A DNA stretch of 64,000 nt from Methylocystis rosea SV97. GTDB taxonomy: Bacteria; Pseudomonadota; Alphaproteobacteria; Rhizobiales; Beijerinckiaceae. The notes beneath the pieces were generated by a model that saw only the letters and a program-made list of their open reading frames with translations, did not search any database and was not told the DNA's origin. Below are positions 45,245-54,096 of the stretch, one piece after another (position 1 is the stretch's first letter; each line of letters begins with the position of its first letter). The stretch covers positions 3,367,645 through 3,431,644 of the forward strand of contig NZ_KB889963.1 of assembly GCF_000372845.1 (NCBI RefSeq). The letters run 5' to 3'. Made by a program: the position numbers and the translations under genes.

Positions 45245-45871
45245 ATGCGCTTGCGATCCTACGCCGCCGTTGCACTAACTCTGACATTGGGCTGCGTATC
45301 GGTCGAGTCCACATTCGCGCGCACGCATCATCCCGTCGGGCGCACAGCGCCGCCCCGGACGCAGCCCGAGCCTGGAACTGACCAGGCGACCCCCGCGCCA
45401 GCGCCGCAATCGCCAGAGACATCCGCCACACAGTCGACTGAGAAGAAACCTGCGCCCGCGATCGGCTTTTATCAGGCAAGCGAGAAATATCTTCGCGCGC
45501 CTGTGACGACGCTCCTGCCGGGCAATCCGCCGCCGCCGCCCCCGGTCATCAATCCCGTCAAAGGGGATCCGCAAGCCCTGCAGCGCGGCATGTCCTATTT
45601 CAACACGTTCAATTGCGTCGGCTGTCACGCGGCGAACGGCGGCGGCGGCATGGGGCCCGCGCTGAGCAACCGTTTCTTCATCTACGGCGGCGAGCCGGTG
45701 AACATCTATCTCAGCATTTATCATGGCCGGCCCAACGGTATGCCTGCCTGGGGCGCCATGCTGTCCAACGAAGTTATTTGGGACCTCGTCGTCTATGTGG
45801 AGAACATCAGCCAGGCGCCAAGCAAAGGTTGGGGAAAAGTCGCAATATCACGGCCTATCTTTACACGCTGA
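45245..45871 (+). CDS. xoxG: XoxG-like c-type cytochrome
   Basis: 208 residues with a signal-type N terminus (YAAVALTLTLGCVSVE) and an unusual Pro/Thr/Gln-rich linker of about 60 residues before one haem-binding motif, CVGCH (C124, C127, H128). Met166 in NGMPAWG is the likely axial ligand. It should accept electrons from XoxF. ATG at 45245 follows AGGAC; the frame is open earlier but inside xoxJ. The C terminus, SRPIFTR, is short for the family; another frame ends ITAYLYTLK, so a late frameshift is possible but unproven. Confidence 0.82.
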   Translation: MRLRSYAAVALTLTLGCVSVESTFARTHHPVGRTAPPRTQPEPGTDQATPAPAPQSPETSATQSTEKKPAPAIGFYQASEKYLRAPVTTLLPGNPPPPPPVINPVKGDPQALQRGMSYFNTFNCVGCHAANGGGGMGPALSNRFFIYGGEPVNIYLSIYHGRPNGMPAWGAMLSNEVIWDLVVYVENISQAPSKGWGKVAISRPIFTR

Positions 45872-45987
45872 AATAATTCGAGAGAGCCGTGGACAGGAGC
45901 ATGCGTCGCTCTCATCCGTCTTCACGCACGAGCGCGCCGCACCGTTAGGCGATGCGCGCTCCCTAAGTCGCCGCCTCGACGGCCCGC

Positions 45988-46371
45988 TTAACGCTGACCC
46001 TGCGCCTGAGCTGCGCTGTATATATCGAGCAGCCCGATCGCGGCGACGGCGGCGACCGCCAGCCCGCTCGCCAGTTGGCGGTTTTTACGAATGCTGTAGA
46101 GGCCTGGCGCGAGAGTCGCCAGATCAAGCGCATCACCCGCAACGCGCGCCCAAAGCCACGGCGCTTTTTGGCGCGCGGCAAGAATGCCGACGCCGGCGAG
46201 AAATTCGCGAAGACCATAGGCCTGCACAAGGCTTCCATCGCCTTCGACGCCAACCATCCGGCCAACACGGCGCGGCGCGAAGAGTTCGGCGAGTCCTAAC
46301 GCAATCGAAAACCAACCGAGAAAGTTGGCCAGCTTCGAAGAGCGCGTTTCCTTCATCACCATAGTGGTCAT
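45988..46371 (-). CDS. Membrane protein of unknown function (cyclase/dehydrase-associated type)
   Basis: 127 residues with about four hydrophobic segments (FLGWFSIALGLAELFAP; AYGLREFLAGVGILAA; WLWARVAGDALDLATLAPG; LAVAAVAAIGLLDI). The layout, including the Arg-Glu pair in YGLREFLAG and the RVAGDALDL helix, resembles small membrane domains seen fused to or beside SRPBCC proteins in Rhizobiales. GAGG lies upstream of ATG 46371. It sits behind the manganese catalase gene, separated by a hairpin. Confidence 0.55.
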   Translation of the reverse strand: MTTMVMKETRSSKLANFLGWFSIALGLAELFAPRRVGRMVGVEGDGSLVQAYGLREFLAGVGILAARQKAPWLWARVAGDALDLATLAPGLYSIRKNRQLASGLAVAAVAAIGLLDIYSAAQAQGQR

Positions 46372-46402
46372 TGCAATGCCTCAGCCGGTTGCTATCGAAG
46401 TG

Positions 46403-46433
46403 TTGGACGCCGGCTGCCGCCGCCGGCGTCCAA
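46403..46433. terminator. Strong inverted repeat between catalase and membrane-protein genes
   Basis: TTGGACGCCGGC at 46403-46414 and GCCGGCGTCCAA at 46422-46433 form a perfect 12-base stem with a 7-base loop. No T-run follows on either strand, so it may be an attenuating hairpin or a weak terminator between two same-strand genes. Confidence 0.6.
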
Positions 46434-46440
46434 TCCTTGA

Positions 46441-47340
46441 TCATTCCGCGGGCGAATGTCGCGCTTCGGCGCCGCCGCTGCTGCCCAGATCCGCCCCCGT
46501 CACCGGATCAGAACCCGGGTTCGACTGCGTTCGCGCTGCGAAATTGGCGAGGTCCTCGCTTTGTGAAGACCCCAGATGAACGCTCGCTGCGCCGTCTCCC
46601 CCGTCAAGCGGAATGCCGCCGAGCACATCGTCCATGCGCTGCCAATTTTCGCCCGTGTTCCAGGGACCCTTGTGATCGGTCGGCCCCTGCGACGTGTTCA
46701 CATAGAGATGTGAGAACTGCGGCATGCCAGGCATCTTGCCGGGCGGGAAGTTGGGTTGGATAGCGTAGAGCGCCTTCTCGAATGAGATCTGGTGGGCGAT
46801 CTCACGCGTCATGAGGAAGCCGAGCGCCTCCTTGATCCCGGCGTCGTCGGTGACGTTGATGAGCCGCTCGTAGACGATCTTGGCGCGCGCTTCGGCGGCG
46901 ATATTGGACCTCAGATCCGCCGTCGGCTCGCCGATCGTGTCGATATAGGCCGCGGTCCAGGGAACGCCCGAAGAATTCGTCAGGCCCGCGCCGCCGCCGT
47001 ACAAGATCGCCTGCGTGTGGCTGTCGGCCCCCTGCGTGACCGAGCGATACAACTCGGCCTCGGATTGCGTCGCCTCCGCGAGCTGCCCCTTGGCGCCCTT
47101 GTTCAGCATCGAAACGATGCTGCCGATGATCTCAAGATGGCTGAGTTCTTCGGTGGCGATGTCGAAAAGCATGTCGCGCCGGCCCGGATCGTCCTCGGCG
47201 ATCGCCTGTGTGAAGTATCGCATCGCCGCCGCGAGTTCTCCTTGCGGACCGCCGAACTGTTCGAGCATGAGGCTCGCCAGGACCGGATTAGGCTCGGATA
47301 CCCGGACCGTATACTGAAGTTTCTTATTATGCGTGAACAT
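46441..47340 (-). CDS. Manganese catalase
   Basis: About 299 residues beginning MFTHNKKLQYTVRVSEPNPV, the standard family start, behind AGGAG. The four-helix dimanganese site residues appear in EQFGGPQGELAAAMRY, IATEELSHLEIIGS and ARAKIVYERL/MTREIAHQISFEKAL. It destroys hydrogen peroxide without haem. The C-terminal tail after about residue 250 is polar and disordered. An imperfect EcfG-type site lies upstream. Such catalases are common members of alphaproteobacterial general-stress regulons. Confidence 0.94.
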   Translation of the reverse strand: MFTHNKKLQYTVRVSEPNPVLASLMLEQFGGPQGELAAAMRYFTQAIAEDDPGRRDMLFDIATEELSHLEIIGSIVSMLNKGAKGQLAEATQSEAELYRSVTQGADSHTQAILYGGGAGLTNSSGVPWTAAYIDTIGEPTADLRSNIAAEARAKIVYERLINVTDDAGIKEALGFLMTREIAHQISFEKALYAIQPNFPPGKMPGMPQFSHLYVNTSQGPTDHKGPWNTGENWQRMDDVLGGIPLDGGDGAASVHLGSSQSEDLANFAARTQSNPGSDPVTGADLGSSGGAEARHSPAE

Positions 47341-47736
47341 GATTGCTCCTAGGTTCACGGTTCAGGTCGTGGGAAGCGTGGCGGCCGCATCGGCGCCCGT
47401 TGGTGTCCATGAACTTGCGGGAAGAGACTTCGTTCCTGATTCATTTAGGCGCATGCGTTTTTACTGAGAGTGCGATTGCACGCATGACGGAAGCAGCGAT
47501 CGTCGTCAGGGTGGCGCCATCGTCGCCGCTTTGCGCTGGAGCCGCAGACGTCACTCGCACCGGCCGAAAACTCGAAATGATGTTCAGGTGCAGTCTCTTT
47601 AGGGAAGACTACAAACGATCGTAGGCATCAGTCGCTCCGCGCCGCACGCTTCAGCTTTCGCAGTCGCTCGGGACTGCTTCGGGGAATGGAGGGCTCGAGC
47701 GTAACGGCCGCAGTCCCGCGTGACGCTCGAAGCTGT
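47341..47736. other. Intergenic region between catalase and FAD-Rieske gene
   Basis: About 400 bases with no convincing gene (an open frame at 47343-47624 lacks a ribosome site and family features). It contains the promoter sites listed separately for both divergent genes. Confidence 0.45.
47412..47436 (-). promoter_or_regulatory. Possible EcfG-type promoter of the manganese catalase gene
   Basis: On the minus strand, GGAAC (47436-47432), a 16-base spacer and AGTT (47415-47412). The -10 element has one mismatch from CGTT. It lies about 70 bases upstream of the catalase start. Confidence 0.35.
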
Positions 47737-47761
47737 GGAACACGAAGCAGGCGCGTTCGTT
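47737..47761 (+). promoter_or_regulatory. EcfG (general stress sigma factor) promoter
   Basis: GGAAC at 47737-47741, a 16-base spacer, CGTT at 47758-47761: an exact match to the alphaproteobacterial EcfG consensus. It ends 63 bases before the FAD-Rieske oxidoreductase start on the same strand. Confidence 0.7.
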
Positions 47762-47824
47762 CTACTCTCGCCTGGGCCGTCGATTGCCGCCCGGAAACCC
47801 GATCGCGCAGACCCGGAAATCCCG

Positions 47825-49348
47825 ATGAATGTCTCTTTTGAAAAAAGTCGGTCCTTTTGGACGGACGAACCTGTTCTCGAAGGCGTCAGCTCTCTTTTGA
47901 ACGACGAACGCGCTGACGTCGTCGTTGTCGGCTCAGGCGTCGCGGGGATGTCTGCGGCGTATGAACTCGCGAGCAGCGGCAAGAAGGTCATCGTTCTTGA
48001 TCGAGGACCGATCGGTAAAGGAATGACGGCGCGCACGACCGCGCATCTCGCGTCAGCAAGCGACGACGGTTTTGACGAGCTCATCCGATTGCGCGGGATA
48101 GACAATGCAAGCGCCTGGCGCGAAAGCCAGCAGGCGGCAATTGATCGCATTGAAACTCTGCAACAAAAACTCAAAATCGACTGCGACTTTCAAAGGGTCG
48201 ACGGTTATCTCTTTGCTGCAAGAACAGAAGACGTCGAATGGCTTGAGCGCGAGTTCGAAGCGGCGCAGAAGGTGGGACTTTCCGTCTTTAAGCAGACGGG
48301 CGTTCCCCTTGCCGGCTATGAGGCCGCCCCGGCGCTTCGCTATCCCGATCAGGCCCGCGTGCATCCGCTCAAATATCTTCACTGCCTTGCGCGCGCGATC
48401 GTCGACGCCGGCGGACGCTTCTATGCCGACGCCACGGTGGTTGAGGTGGCGGAGGACGATGACGGCGTGAGAGTCGTGACGGCCGACGGCCGTACCATTC
48501 ACGCGGATTTCGTGGTGGTCGCCACGAATGCGCCGATCACCGACCGCTTCGCCATTCACACCAAGCAAGCACCCTACCGAACCTACGCCATGGCGTTCGA
48601 ATTGCGTTCCGGCGCGCTTCCGGACGCATTGTATTGGGATACGCTCGATCCGTATCACTACGTGCGGCTGCAGCCTGGCGACGATGGCGTCGACATTTTG
48701 ATCGTCGGCGGCGAGGATCATCGCTCGGGCGAAGCAAATGATGCGCCTGATCGCTTCGCGGCTCTGGAGGATTGGATGCGCGCGCGTTTGCCGTCGCTCG
48801 GCAAAGAGCTTCGCCGCTGGTCCGGACAGGTTCTCGAACCCATCGACGGCATGGCTTTCATCGGTCGAGACCCCGGGAGCGAGCGCGTTTTCGTAGCGAC
48901 CGGCGATTCGGGGCAGGGGATGACTCATGGCGCGCTCGCCGGCCTGATCATTAAGGACATGATCCTGACCGGCGCCAGCCGCTGGGCCGAGGCCTATGAT
49001 CCCGCGCGCTCGCCGCTCAACGCCGTGGGCGAATATGTGAGCGAGAATCTCACCGCCCCGAAGAACTTCGCCGAATATGTCACGCCTGGCGAAATCGGCT
49101 CATGGGATCAGCTCAAGCCGGGCGAAGGGGCCATCGTGCGCAGCGGTTTGAGCAAGGTCGCCGCCTTTCGTGACGACGACGGGATGCTGTTTCTGCGTTC
49201 AGCCGTTTGTTCCCACCTTGGCTGTCTCGTTCACTGGAACGCCTTTGAGCGATGTTGGGACTGCCCCTGTCACGGATCTCAATTCGCGCCGGACGGAGAA
49301 GCGCTCAACGGCCCCGCTTACGCGCCCCTGCAAGAACACGAGCCTTGA
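47825..49348 (+). CDS. FAD-dependent oxidoreductase with C-terminal Rieske [2Fe-2S] domain
   Basis: About 507 residues. The N-terminal DAO-type domain has the FAD motif VVVGSGVAGMSAAYELA and the ATG-like GDSGQGMTHGALAGLI near its end. The C-terminal Rieske domain binds a cluster through C462, H464, C480 and H483 (CSHLGC...CPCHG), with C467 and C482 placed for the stabilising disulfide. The start at ATG 47825 fits the family. An exact EcfG promoter upstream points to stress induction. Substrate and partner are unknown. The next gene begins 13 bases later. Confidence 0.88.
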   Translation: MNVSFEKSRSFWTDEPVLEGVSSLLNDERADVVVVGSGVAGMSAAYELASSGKKVIVLDRGPIGKGMTARTTAHLASASDDGFDELIRLRGIDNASAWRESQQAAIDRIETLQQKLKIDCDFQRVDGYLFAARTEDVEWLEREFEAAQKVGLSVFKQTGVPLAGYEAAPALRYPDQARVHPLKYLHCLARAIVDAGGRFYADATVVEVAEDDDGVRVVTADGRTIHADFVVVATNAPITDRFAIHTKQAPYRTYAMAFELRSGALPDALYWDTLDPYHYVRLQPGDDGVDILIVGGEDHRSGEANDAPDRFAALEDWMRARLPSLGKELRRWSGQVLEPIDGMAFIGRDPGSERVFVATGDSGQGMTHGALAGLIIKDMILTGASRWAEAYDPARSPLNAVGEYVSENLTAPKNFAEYVTPGEIGSWDQLKPGEGAIVRSGLSKVAAFRDDDGMLFLRSAVCSHLGCLVHWNAFERCWDCPCHGSQFAPDGEALNGPAYAPLQEHEP

Positions 49349-49361
49349 GAGCGGGTGGCGG

Positions 49362-49946
49362 ATGGAACAGGATCCGACATTACTGGTCCTGATGTATTTT
49401 GTCGTGCCTGTCTGGCTGATGGCGGGGTTCGCCGACTGGCTGTGTCATCGCGCGACAAACATCGCAACAACCTCCGGCGCGAAAGAATCCGTTCTTCATC
49501 TCATGCTCTTCGCCGAAGTCGCAGGGCCGTTCCTCGCGGCGCTTCTGCTGGACATCAACGCGCTCGTGCTCGCCTTCATGATCGTGATGTTCTTCGTTCA
49601 CGAGGCGACGACGCTTTGGGATTTGAGCTATGCGGTGAATTTGCGCGAGATCACCCCGATCGAGCAACACGTGCACAGCTACCTCGAAATGATGCCGCTG
49701 ATGGGCGTGCTGTTGGTCGCAGCGCGGCACTGGCCGCAGTTTTTGGCGCTCTTTGGATTCGGAGATGAAGCGCCGCGCTTTGACATCGCGCTGAAAGCTC
49801 CTCCACTGCCCCTGGCCTATATCGTCAGCGCTCTGGTCGCGGCCTTGCTGTTCGCGGTCCTGCCCTACACCGAAGAGCTCTGGCGTGGCTTGCGCGCCAA
49901 TAACGGCCGCTTCGTTCCGCGCGCCGCGAAATCGCCCGCGCAATAG
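49362..49946 (+). CDS. Unknown His-rich integral membrane protein
   Basis: 194 residues with four or five membrane helices. Conserved-looking acidic and histidine residues sit near membrane edges: ADWLCHRATNI, ESVLHLMLFAEVAGPF, FFVHEATTLWD and IEQHVHSYLEMMP. The pattern suggests a metal- or haem-binding membrane protein, but no family was recognised. The open frame begins at 49170 inside the Rieske gene; ATG 49362 follows GGCGG. It is probably co-transcribed with the FAD-Rieske gene and may be its membrane partner (inference). Confidence 0.65.
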   Translation: MEQDPTLLVLMYFVVPVWLMAGFADWLCHRATNIATTSGAKESVLHLMLFAEVAGPFLAALLLDINALVLAFMIVMFFVHEATTLWDLSYAVNLREITPIEQHVHSYLEMMPLMGVLLVAARHWPQFLALFGFGDEAPRFDIALKAPPLPLAYIVSALVAALLFAVLPYTEELWRGLRANNGRFVPRAAKSPAQ

Positions 49947-50115
49947 AATAGACCAGCGGTCAGCTCGCGCGAGCGACCCGGCGGCCGTCGTTGACGCCGG
50001 GGCGACGGGCAAGAGTTTGTGACAACTTATCTCGCAACGTCGTGACGTGCGTGGCTGTGCGCGCAGTCCCAAGCGAACCCGTCTCCACGGGCAATTCCCT
50101 GCTAACTGGGAAAAT

Positions 50116-50273
50116 AACAGGGAAATTCGAAAAAATTGGCCTTTCCGGTGAAGAATCGTCCGTGAGACAGACGCAAAATCAGTAAGTTGGACGAAATTTC
50201 CCTAAGATTCTGAACAGGGAATTATTTCGAGCGAACAGGGAATGGCGAACGCGAAAATGCTGAGAACAGGGAA
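50116..50273 (+). repeat. Cluster of four AACAGGGAA direct repeats
   Basis: AACAGGGAA occurs at 50116-50124, 50213-50221, 50234-50242 and 50265-50273, the last three preceded by G and within 61 bases. An inverted TTTCCCT lies near 50196-50203. This may be the end of a former element or a protein-binding array. Confidence 0.6.
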
Positions 50274-50400
50274 TGTGGGTCGATCAGTTTTGTGTGCCCG
50301 ATGTCAACGGCGGCGACAAATGGTGCCAGATGGCGGCGTAAAAGTGTACCGGTCTGGTTGAGAGAAAAGGGCCGTGAAGCCCTTGTGAGTTGGGTTGTCG

Positions 50401-50447
50401 CGCGCATTGAGGCGCGCGGAGCGTAGCGAAGCGCGCTTCAATGCGCG
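50401..50447. repeat. 17-base palindrome beside istB
   Basis: CGCGCATTGAGGCGCGC at 50401-50417 and GCGCGCTTCAATGCGCG at 50431-50447 pair over 17 bases with one G-T position and a 13-base loop. It is a probable terminator or dispersed palindrome just after the istB stop. Confidence 0.65.
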
Positions 50448-50456
50448 CGGCGGCGG

Positions 50457-51295
50457 TTAAATGTCTGCGTCGGCTTCTCCTTTGGTTCTTGGGTTTACGC
50501 TGGGCTCATCGGCATTGCGCCGTTGCGCCTTCCTGGCTGTCGCGAGACGATAGCTGTCGCCGTTCATCTCCAGAATGTGGACATGATGGGTGAGCCGATC
50601 GAGCAGCGCGCCGGTGAGCCGTTCCGACCCGAACACCGACGTCCATTCATCGAATGGCAGATTGCTGGTCACCAGCGTGGCGCCACGTTCATAGCGCTGG
50701 CTGAAGACCTCGAAGAGCAGTTCAGAACCAACCGCCGTGAACGGCACGTAGCCCAGCTCATCGACGATCAGCAATTTGACGGTGTTGAGATGCTTCTGCA
50801 GCGCCCGCAGGCGGCGCTCGTCGCGCGCTTCCATGAGTTCGTGCACGAGAGCGGCGGCCGAGGTGAAGGCGACGCTGAAGCCCTTTTGGCAAGCGGCGAG
50901 CCCAAGGGCGAGCGCGACGTGAGTCTTGCCGGTTCCGGATGGACCCAGCGCGATGCAGTTCTGTCGCTTCTCTATCCATTCGCACCGCGCCAGCTCCAGA
51001 ACCAGCGGCTTGTTGAGTGACGGCTGCGCGGCGAAGTCGAATGTGTCGAGGCTCTTGATCTGCGTAAAGCGCGCCAGGCGAATGCGACGCTCGACATTGC
51101 GCCGCTCGCGATCGATGCGCTCCAGTTCGCACAGGCGCAGCAAATAGCGCGGATAATCGGCGCGATCTTGCGCCGATTCCAGCGCCACTTTCTCATATTC
51201 GCGCGCGAAGGTGGAAAGCTTCAACGCCTTGAGGTGCCCAGCAGCACCTGCGGTGCGACGATCGTTTGGGAGGTCGACTCCTGCGAGGCGCTCAT
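50457..51295 (-). pseudogene. istB: IS21-family helper ATPase IstB, frameshifted near its start
   Basis: About 280 residues. The AAA+ P-loop GPSGTGKTH and Walker B LLIVDELGY are intact, as is the C-terminal LLDRLTHHVHILEMNGDSYR. The natural start is ATG 51295, which overlaps the istA TGA (ATGA) and reads MSASQESTSQTIVAPQVLLG; but that frame stops after a few codons, and the rest (HLKALKLSTFAREYEKVA) lies in another frame. A one-base deletion near 51236-51241 explains this. An alternative GTG at 51311 would read through in the second frame. It assists strand transfer in IS21 elements. Confidence 0.8.
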
Positions 51296-52250
51296 GCCGA
51301 AACTCGTGCACTTGGCTCGATAGCGGCTGCGTTGGCGACGAGCCCGAGATAGGCGCGCGGGTCTGTCGCGCCGACCGTCGCCACTGGCAGATAGGGGTAG
51401 AATGTCAGATCGAGCCGGGCTGGCCGGTTCTCCAATTTGGCGAGCAGGAGCATCTTCACCGCGTCAAAACTGATTGCGCCAAGACGCAGCGCCTCCGCGA
51501 TGGCCTGTTCGACGAGATGTTGATGGAAGTCCTCCATCAGCCGCAGCACCTGGATGAACTCGCGGCGCCCGCTGTTCCCCATGCGCGCCTCCATCAGCCG
51601 CCGCAGACGATAGACGCAATCGGCGAGGCGCCAGTCGTCGAGCGGCGCGGCCTGATCGAGCGCCTTGCTCTTGTGTTCGAGCAAGGCGAGATAATGCAGC
51701 GGATTATAAATGAACTCGGCCTTGTCGTAGCTGCGCGCATGCACGGCGACCGTCTCACCGCGACAGACAATCTCGACTCTGTCGACGTAACCCTTCGCCA
51801 ACACCTCTTGATGGCCATAGCGGGTTGGAACCGAGTAATCGTTGTTGCGGTAGCGCACCAACGACATGGACGAGACGCGCGTCGCAATCTTGTGACAGGC
51901 GTCATAAGGGGTCGGCGGCAACGGCATGAACGCGGATATGTCCGACTGCATGCGTTCGCTGATTGTCATCGACTGGCCGCGCAATATTGCCTGTCGTCGC
52001 TTCGTGCAGGCGTCGAGGAGCCTTATGTTGAGCGCGTCGAAACTCTCCGCGACAGGCAGAGGCGTCATGAAGTTGCGCCGGACATAGCCGACCAGCCCCT
52101 CGACCTTGCCCTTGTCATTGCCTTTGCCCGGTCTGCCGAAGCGATCTTCAAACAGATAATGGCTTTGGAGTTCGGCAAACATTCCCGCCGGCTCAGCCCG
52201 TCCGCCATCACTGCGCGTCGTATCGCGGCATAGAGTTCCACTGTGAACAT
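51292..52250 (-). pseudogene. istA: IS21-family transposase IstA, internally deleted
   Basis: The long frame (296 residues, 52182 to 51292) is only the C-terminal half: SHYLFEDRFGRPGKGNDKGKVEGLVGYVRR to the end. In a different frame just upstream, from ATG 52250, lies the authentic IstA N terminus (MFTVELYAAIRRAVMADGLSRRE). A full IstA is about 500 residues, so roughly 200 internal residues, including most of the DDE catalytic core, are gone and the junction is out of frame. The element cannot transpose on its own. Confidence 0.82.
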
Positions 52251-52328
52251 CCTTTCGGCCTCTCCATGCCTTTCAAAGACATCGAGTCGGCCTATCAGGA
52301 CCGGTAGTGGACCTTGCGGAGGACGGCG

Positions 52329-53784
52329 ATGCGTTGGAAGATTACGATTGAAGGCCTGGACGAATTCAGTGGACGCGACACCGCCGAGATGGTGATCGAA
52401 AAAGACGTCGGCCGATTGTCGAAGGGGGAGATCGGGCTCACGATCGCGGATGGAAAGTCGATCATGGCGTGTTTGCAGCAGCTTGTAGTCAAACAGCAAT
52501 GTGAGGCCTACGTCCTGACGAGCTGGTATTGCACCGATTGTCAGACGTTCCGGCGCATCAAGGACTACGGCAAGCGCAAGATCCGAACGGTCTATGAACG
52601 CGTAGAAGTCAGCAACCCGCGGATTATGTATTGTCGGCGCTGCGTTCCCTATTTTTGTGACGCTTCTGCCGTTTTGCGCGACATCTGCCCCGATCAGGCG
52701 ACGCCGGAATTGATGGAATTGTCGGCTCGTTTGGGCAGCCTTATGCCGTACCGAAAGGCGGCTGATGTGCTGGCGGAGTTTCTCCCGATCCCATCAACGG
52801 AATCGTTCATGACCTTGCGTCACCGGACGATGAAACTCGGCGAGCGACTCGATGAGAAAGCGCGACGGCGCGCTTATTTCGAACCGCCGTCCTCATCCGA
52901 ACACACGCAGGTCGAGCTCGATCTGCCCAACGATCCGGAGCGCGAATTTGTCGTGAGCATCGACACCGCCCATGTGCGCTGCAGTCGGTTGGAAAAAGCA
53001 CGGACATTTGAGATCGCTGTCGCGCGCTGTGGGCGTGGCCGGCGCGGCTCGCCGCCCGCACTACTTTGCGACAGCCGACACATCGAAACGCGAATTACGA
53101 TCGCGAGCGCTTCAAGCGCTCCAACACGAGGGTTACGTTGGACGTGGCGAAATAACCGTAATCTCCGACGGCGCCGAGATCATGAAGCGTCTGCCCAAGG
53201 CTCTGCCGAAGCCGACGGCGCACATCATCGACTGATTCCACATCGCGATGAAAATTCAGCCTATGCAGCAAATCGCCGATCATATTGTGCGCTGTCGCGA
53301 CGAATGGACCAATGCAACGGTCGTTTTGGACGAAGAGATTCGCACCCTGAAATGGAAGCTGTGGCACGGACAGGTCGATCGAGCGATGCAGCAACTTGAA
53401 GAATTGATCGCCGACATGGCGATGTTACGCGAACAAGGCGACGAGAGCGCCGGGCGCATAGGGCAATTGGGTCAAGCTCTCCTGACCTACATCCGTTAGA
53501 ACAAGGCGGCGATTGTCGATTACGGAGCTCGATATCGATCAGGGCGCCGGATCGCTTCGTCGCTCGCTGAGTCCGCCGTGGATACCCTTGTCGCCCGACG
53601 CATGGTCAAAAAGCAGCAGATACAATGGTCGCTCAAAGGGGCGCATCGCATGTTGCAAGTTCGCGCGGCCGTGCTCAACCGCGACTTGAGCAAGCGTTTG
53701 GCTTGGCGCCCGCCAGAGCCAACGCATCGGTATCACTTCGCCTGGATGTTCGAGCCCATCCCGCCACTGCTTCAAGCCGCGTGA
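52329..53784 (+). pseudogene. ISKra4-like transposase, disrupted
   Basis: Begins MRWKITIEGLDEFSG at ATG 52329 behind GGAGG. The N-terminal part has zinc-binding CTDC and CRRC pairs, then FVVSIDTAHVR. A frameshift near 53030-53060 moves the homologous reading to another frame (ALQHEGYVGRGEITVISDG). That frame contains TGA at 53233-53235 (apparently a former Trp in HIIDWFHIAMKIQPMQQ) and TAG at 53497-53499, then runs to 53784 (VKKQQIQWSLKGAHRMLQVR). At least three lesions mean it is dead. It abuts the IS21 remnant on its left. Confidence 0.8.
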
Positions 53785-53814
53785 AACCCAGTTAATTTTA
53801 CGGTCCCAACGCCG

Positions 53815-54000
53815 CTTACTGATTTTCTACGATGCGATGCTACGCAGCATCGCCCCACCGGATTATCTCGGGCGCGTCTCCGGCTGGGGCTGGTCGCTGG
53901 GTTATGCCGGCGGCCCCATCTGTCTCGTGGCGGCGTTGTTTGATCCCAACGATGCACACACGGCCCGCGCTCGCCCAGAGGCCGACGATGCACTAACATC
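53815..54000 (+). pseudogene. Remnant of a UMF1/MFS-type transporter gene
   Basis: In one frame the sequence reads LIFYDAMLRSIAPPDYL then GRVSGWGWSLGYAGG and LVAALFD, matching an internal segment of UMF1-family major facilitator proteins (finished by DPNDAHTARARPEADDAL). No start or upstream helices remain, and the ISKra4 remnant directly precedes it, so insertion or deletion has removed most of the gene. Confidence 0.6.
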
Positions 54001-54096
54001 ACAATTGGACCGGTCGCTGGGGGCGATCAGGTCACAAATCCCTAGACTTCCTCATGCTCGATTCCCGAATAGGCAGAGCCTGAGGAAAGTGGAGTG

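Larger units (their letters stand above)
49947..50456. other. Non-coding stretch at the left edge of the mobile region
   Basis: About 510 bases without a supported gene. It contains four copies of AACAGGGAA (listed as a repeat) and, at its right edge, a 17-base palindrome next to istB. Composition is visibly more AT-rich near 50100-50240 than in the flanks. Confidence 0.6.

Noticed and set aside
45800..45876. Definite frameshift at the xoxG C terminus
   Set aside because: Another frame ends ITAYLYTLK, typical of cytochrome ends, but the current frame already has a terminal helix (IWDLVVYVENI); recorded only as a possibility.
47343..47624. 93-codon plus-strand frame between catalase and FAD-Rieske genes
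   Set aside because: No ribosome site, no family resemblance and it overlaps likely promoter sequence.
50116..50273. CRISPR-like array
   Set aside because: Only four 9-base repeats with unequal spacing and no conserved 25-40 base repeat.
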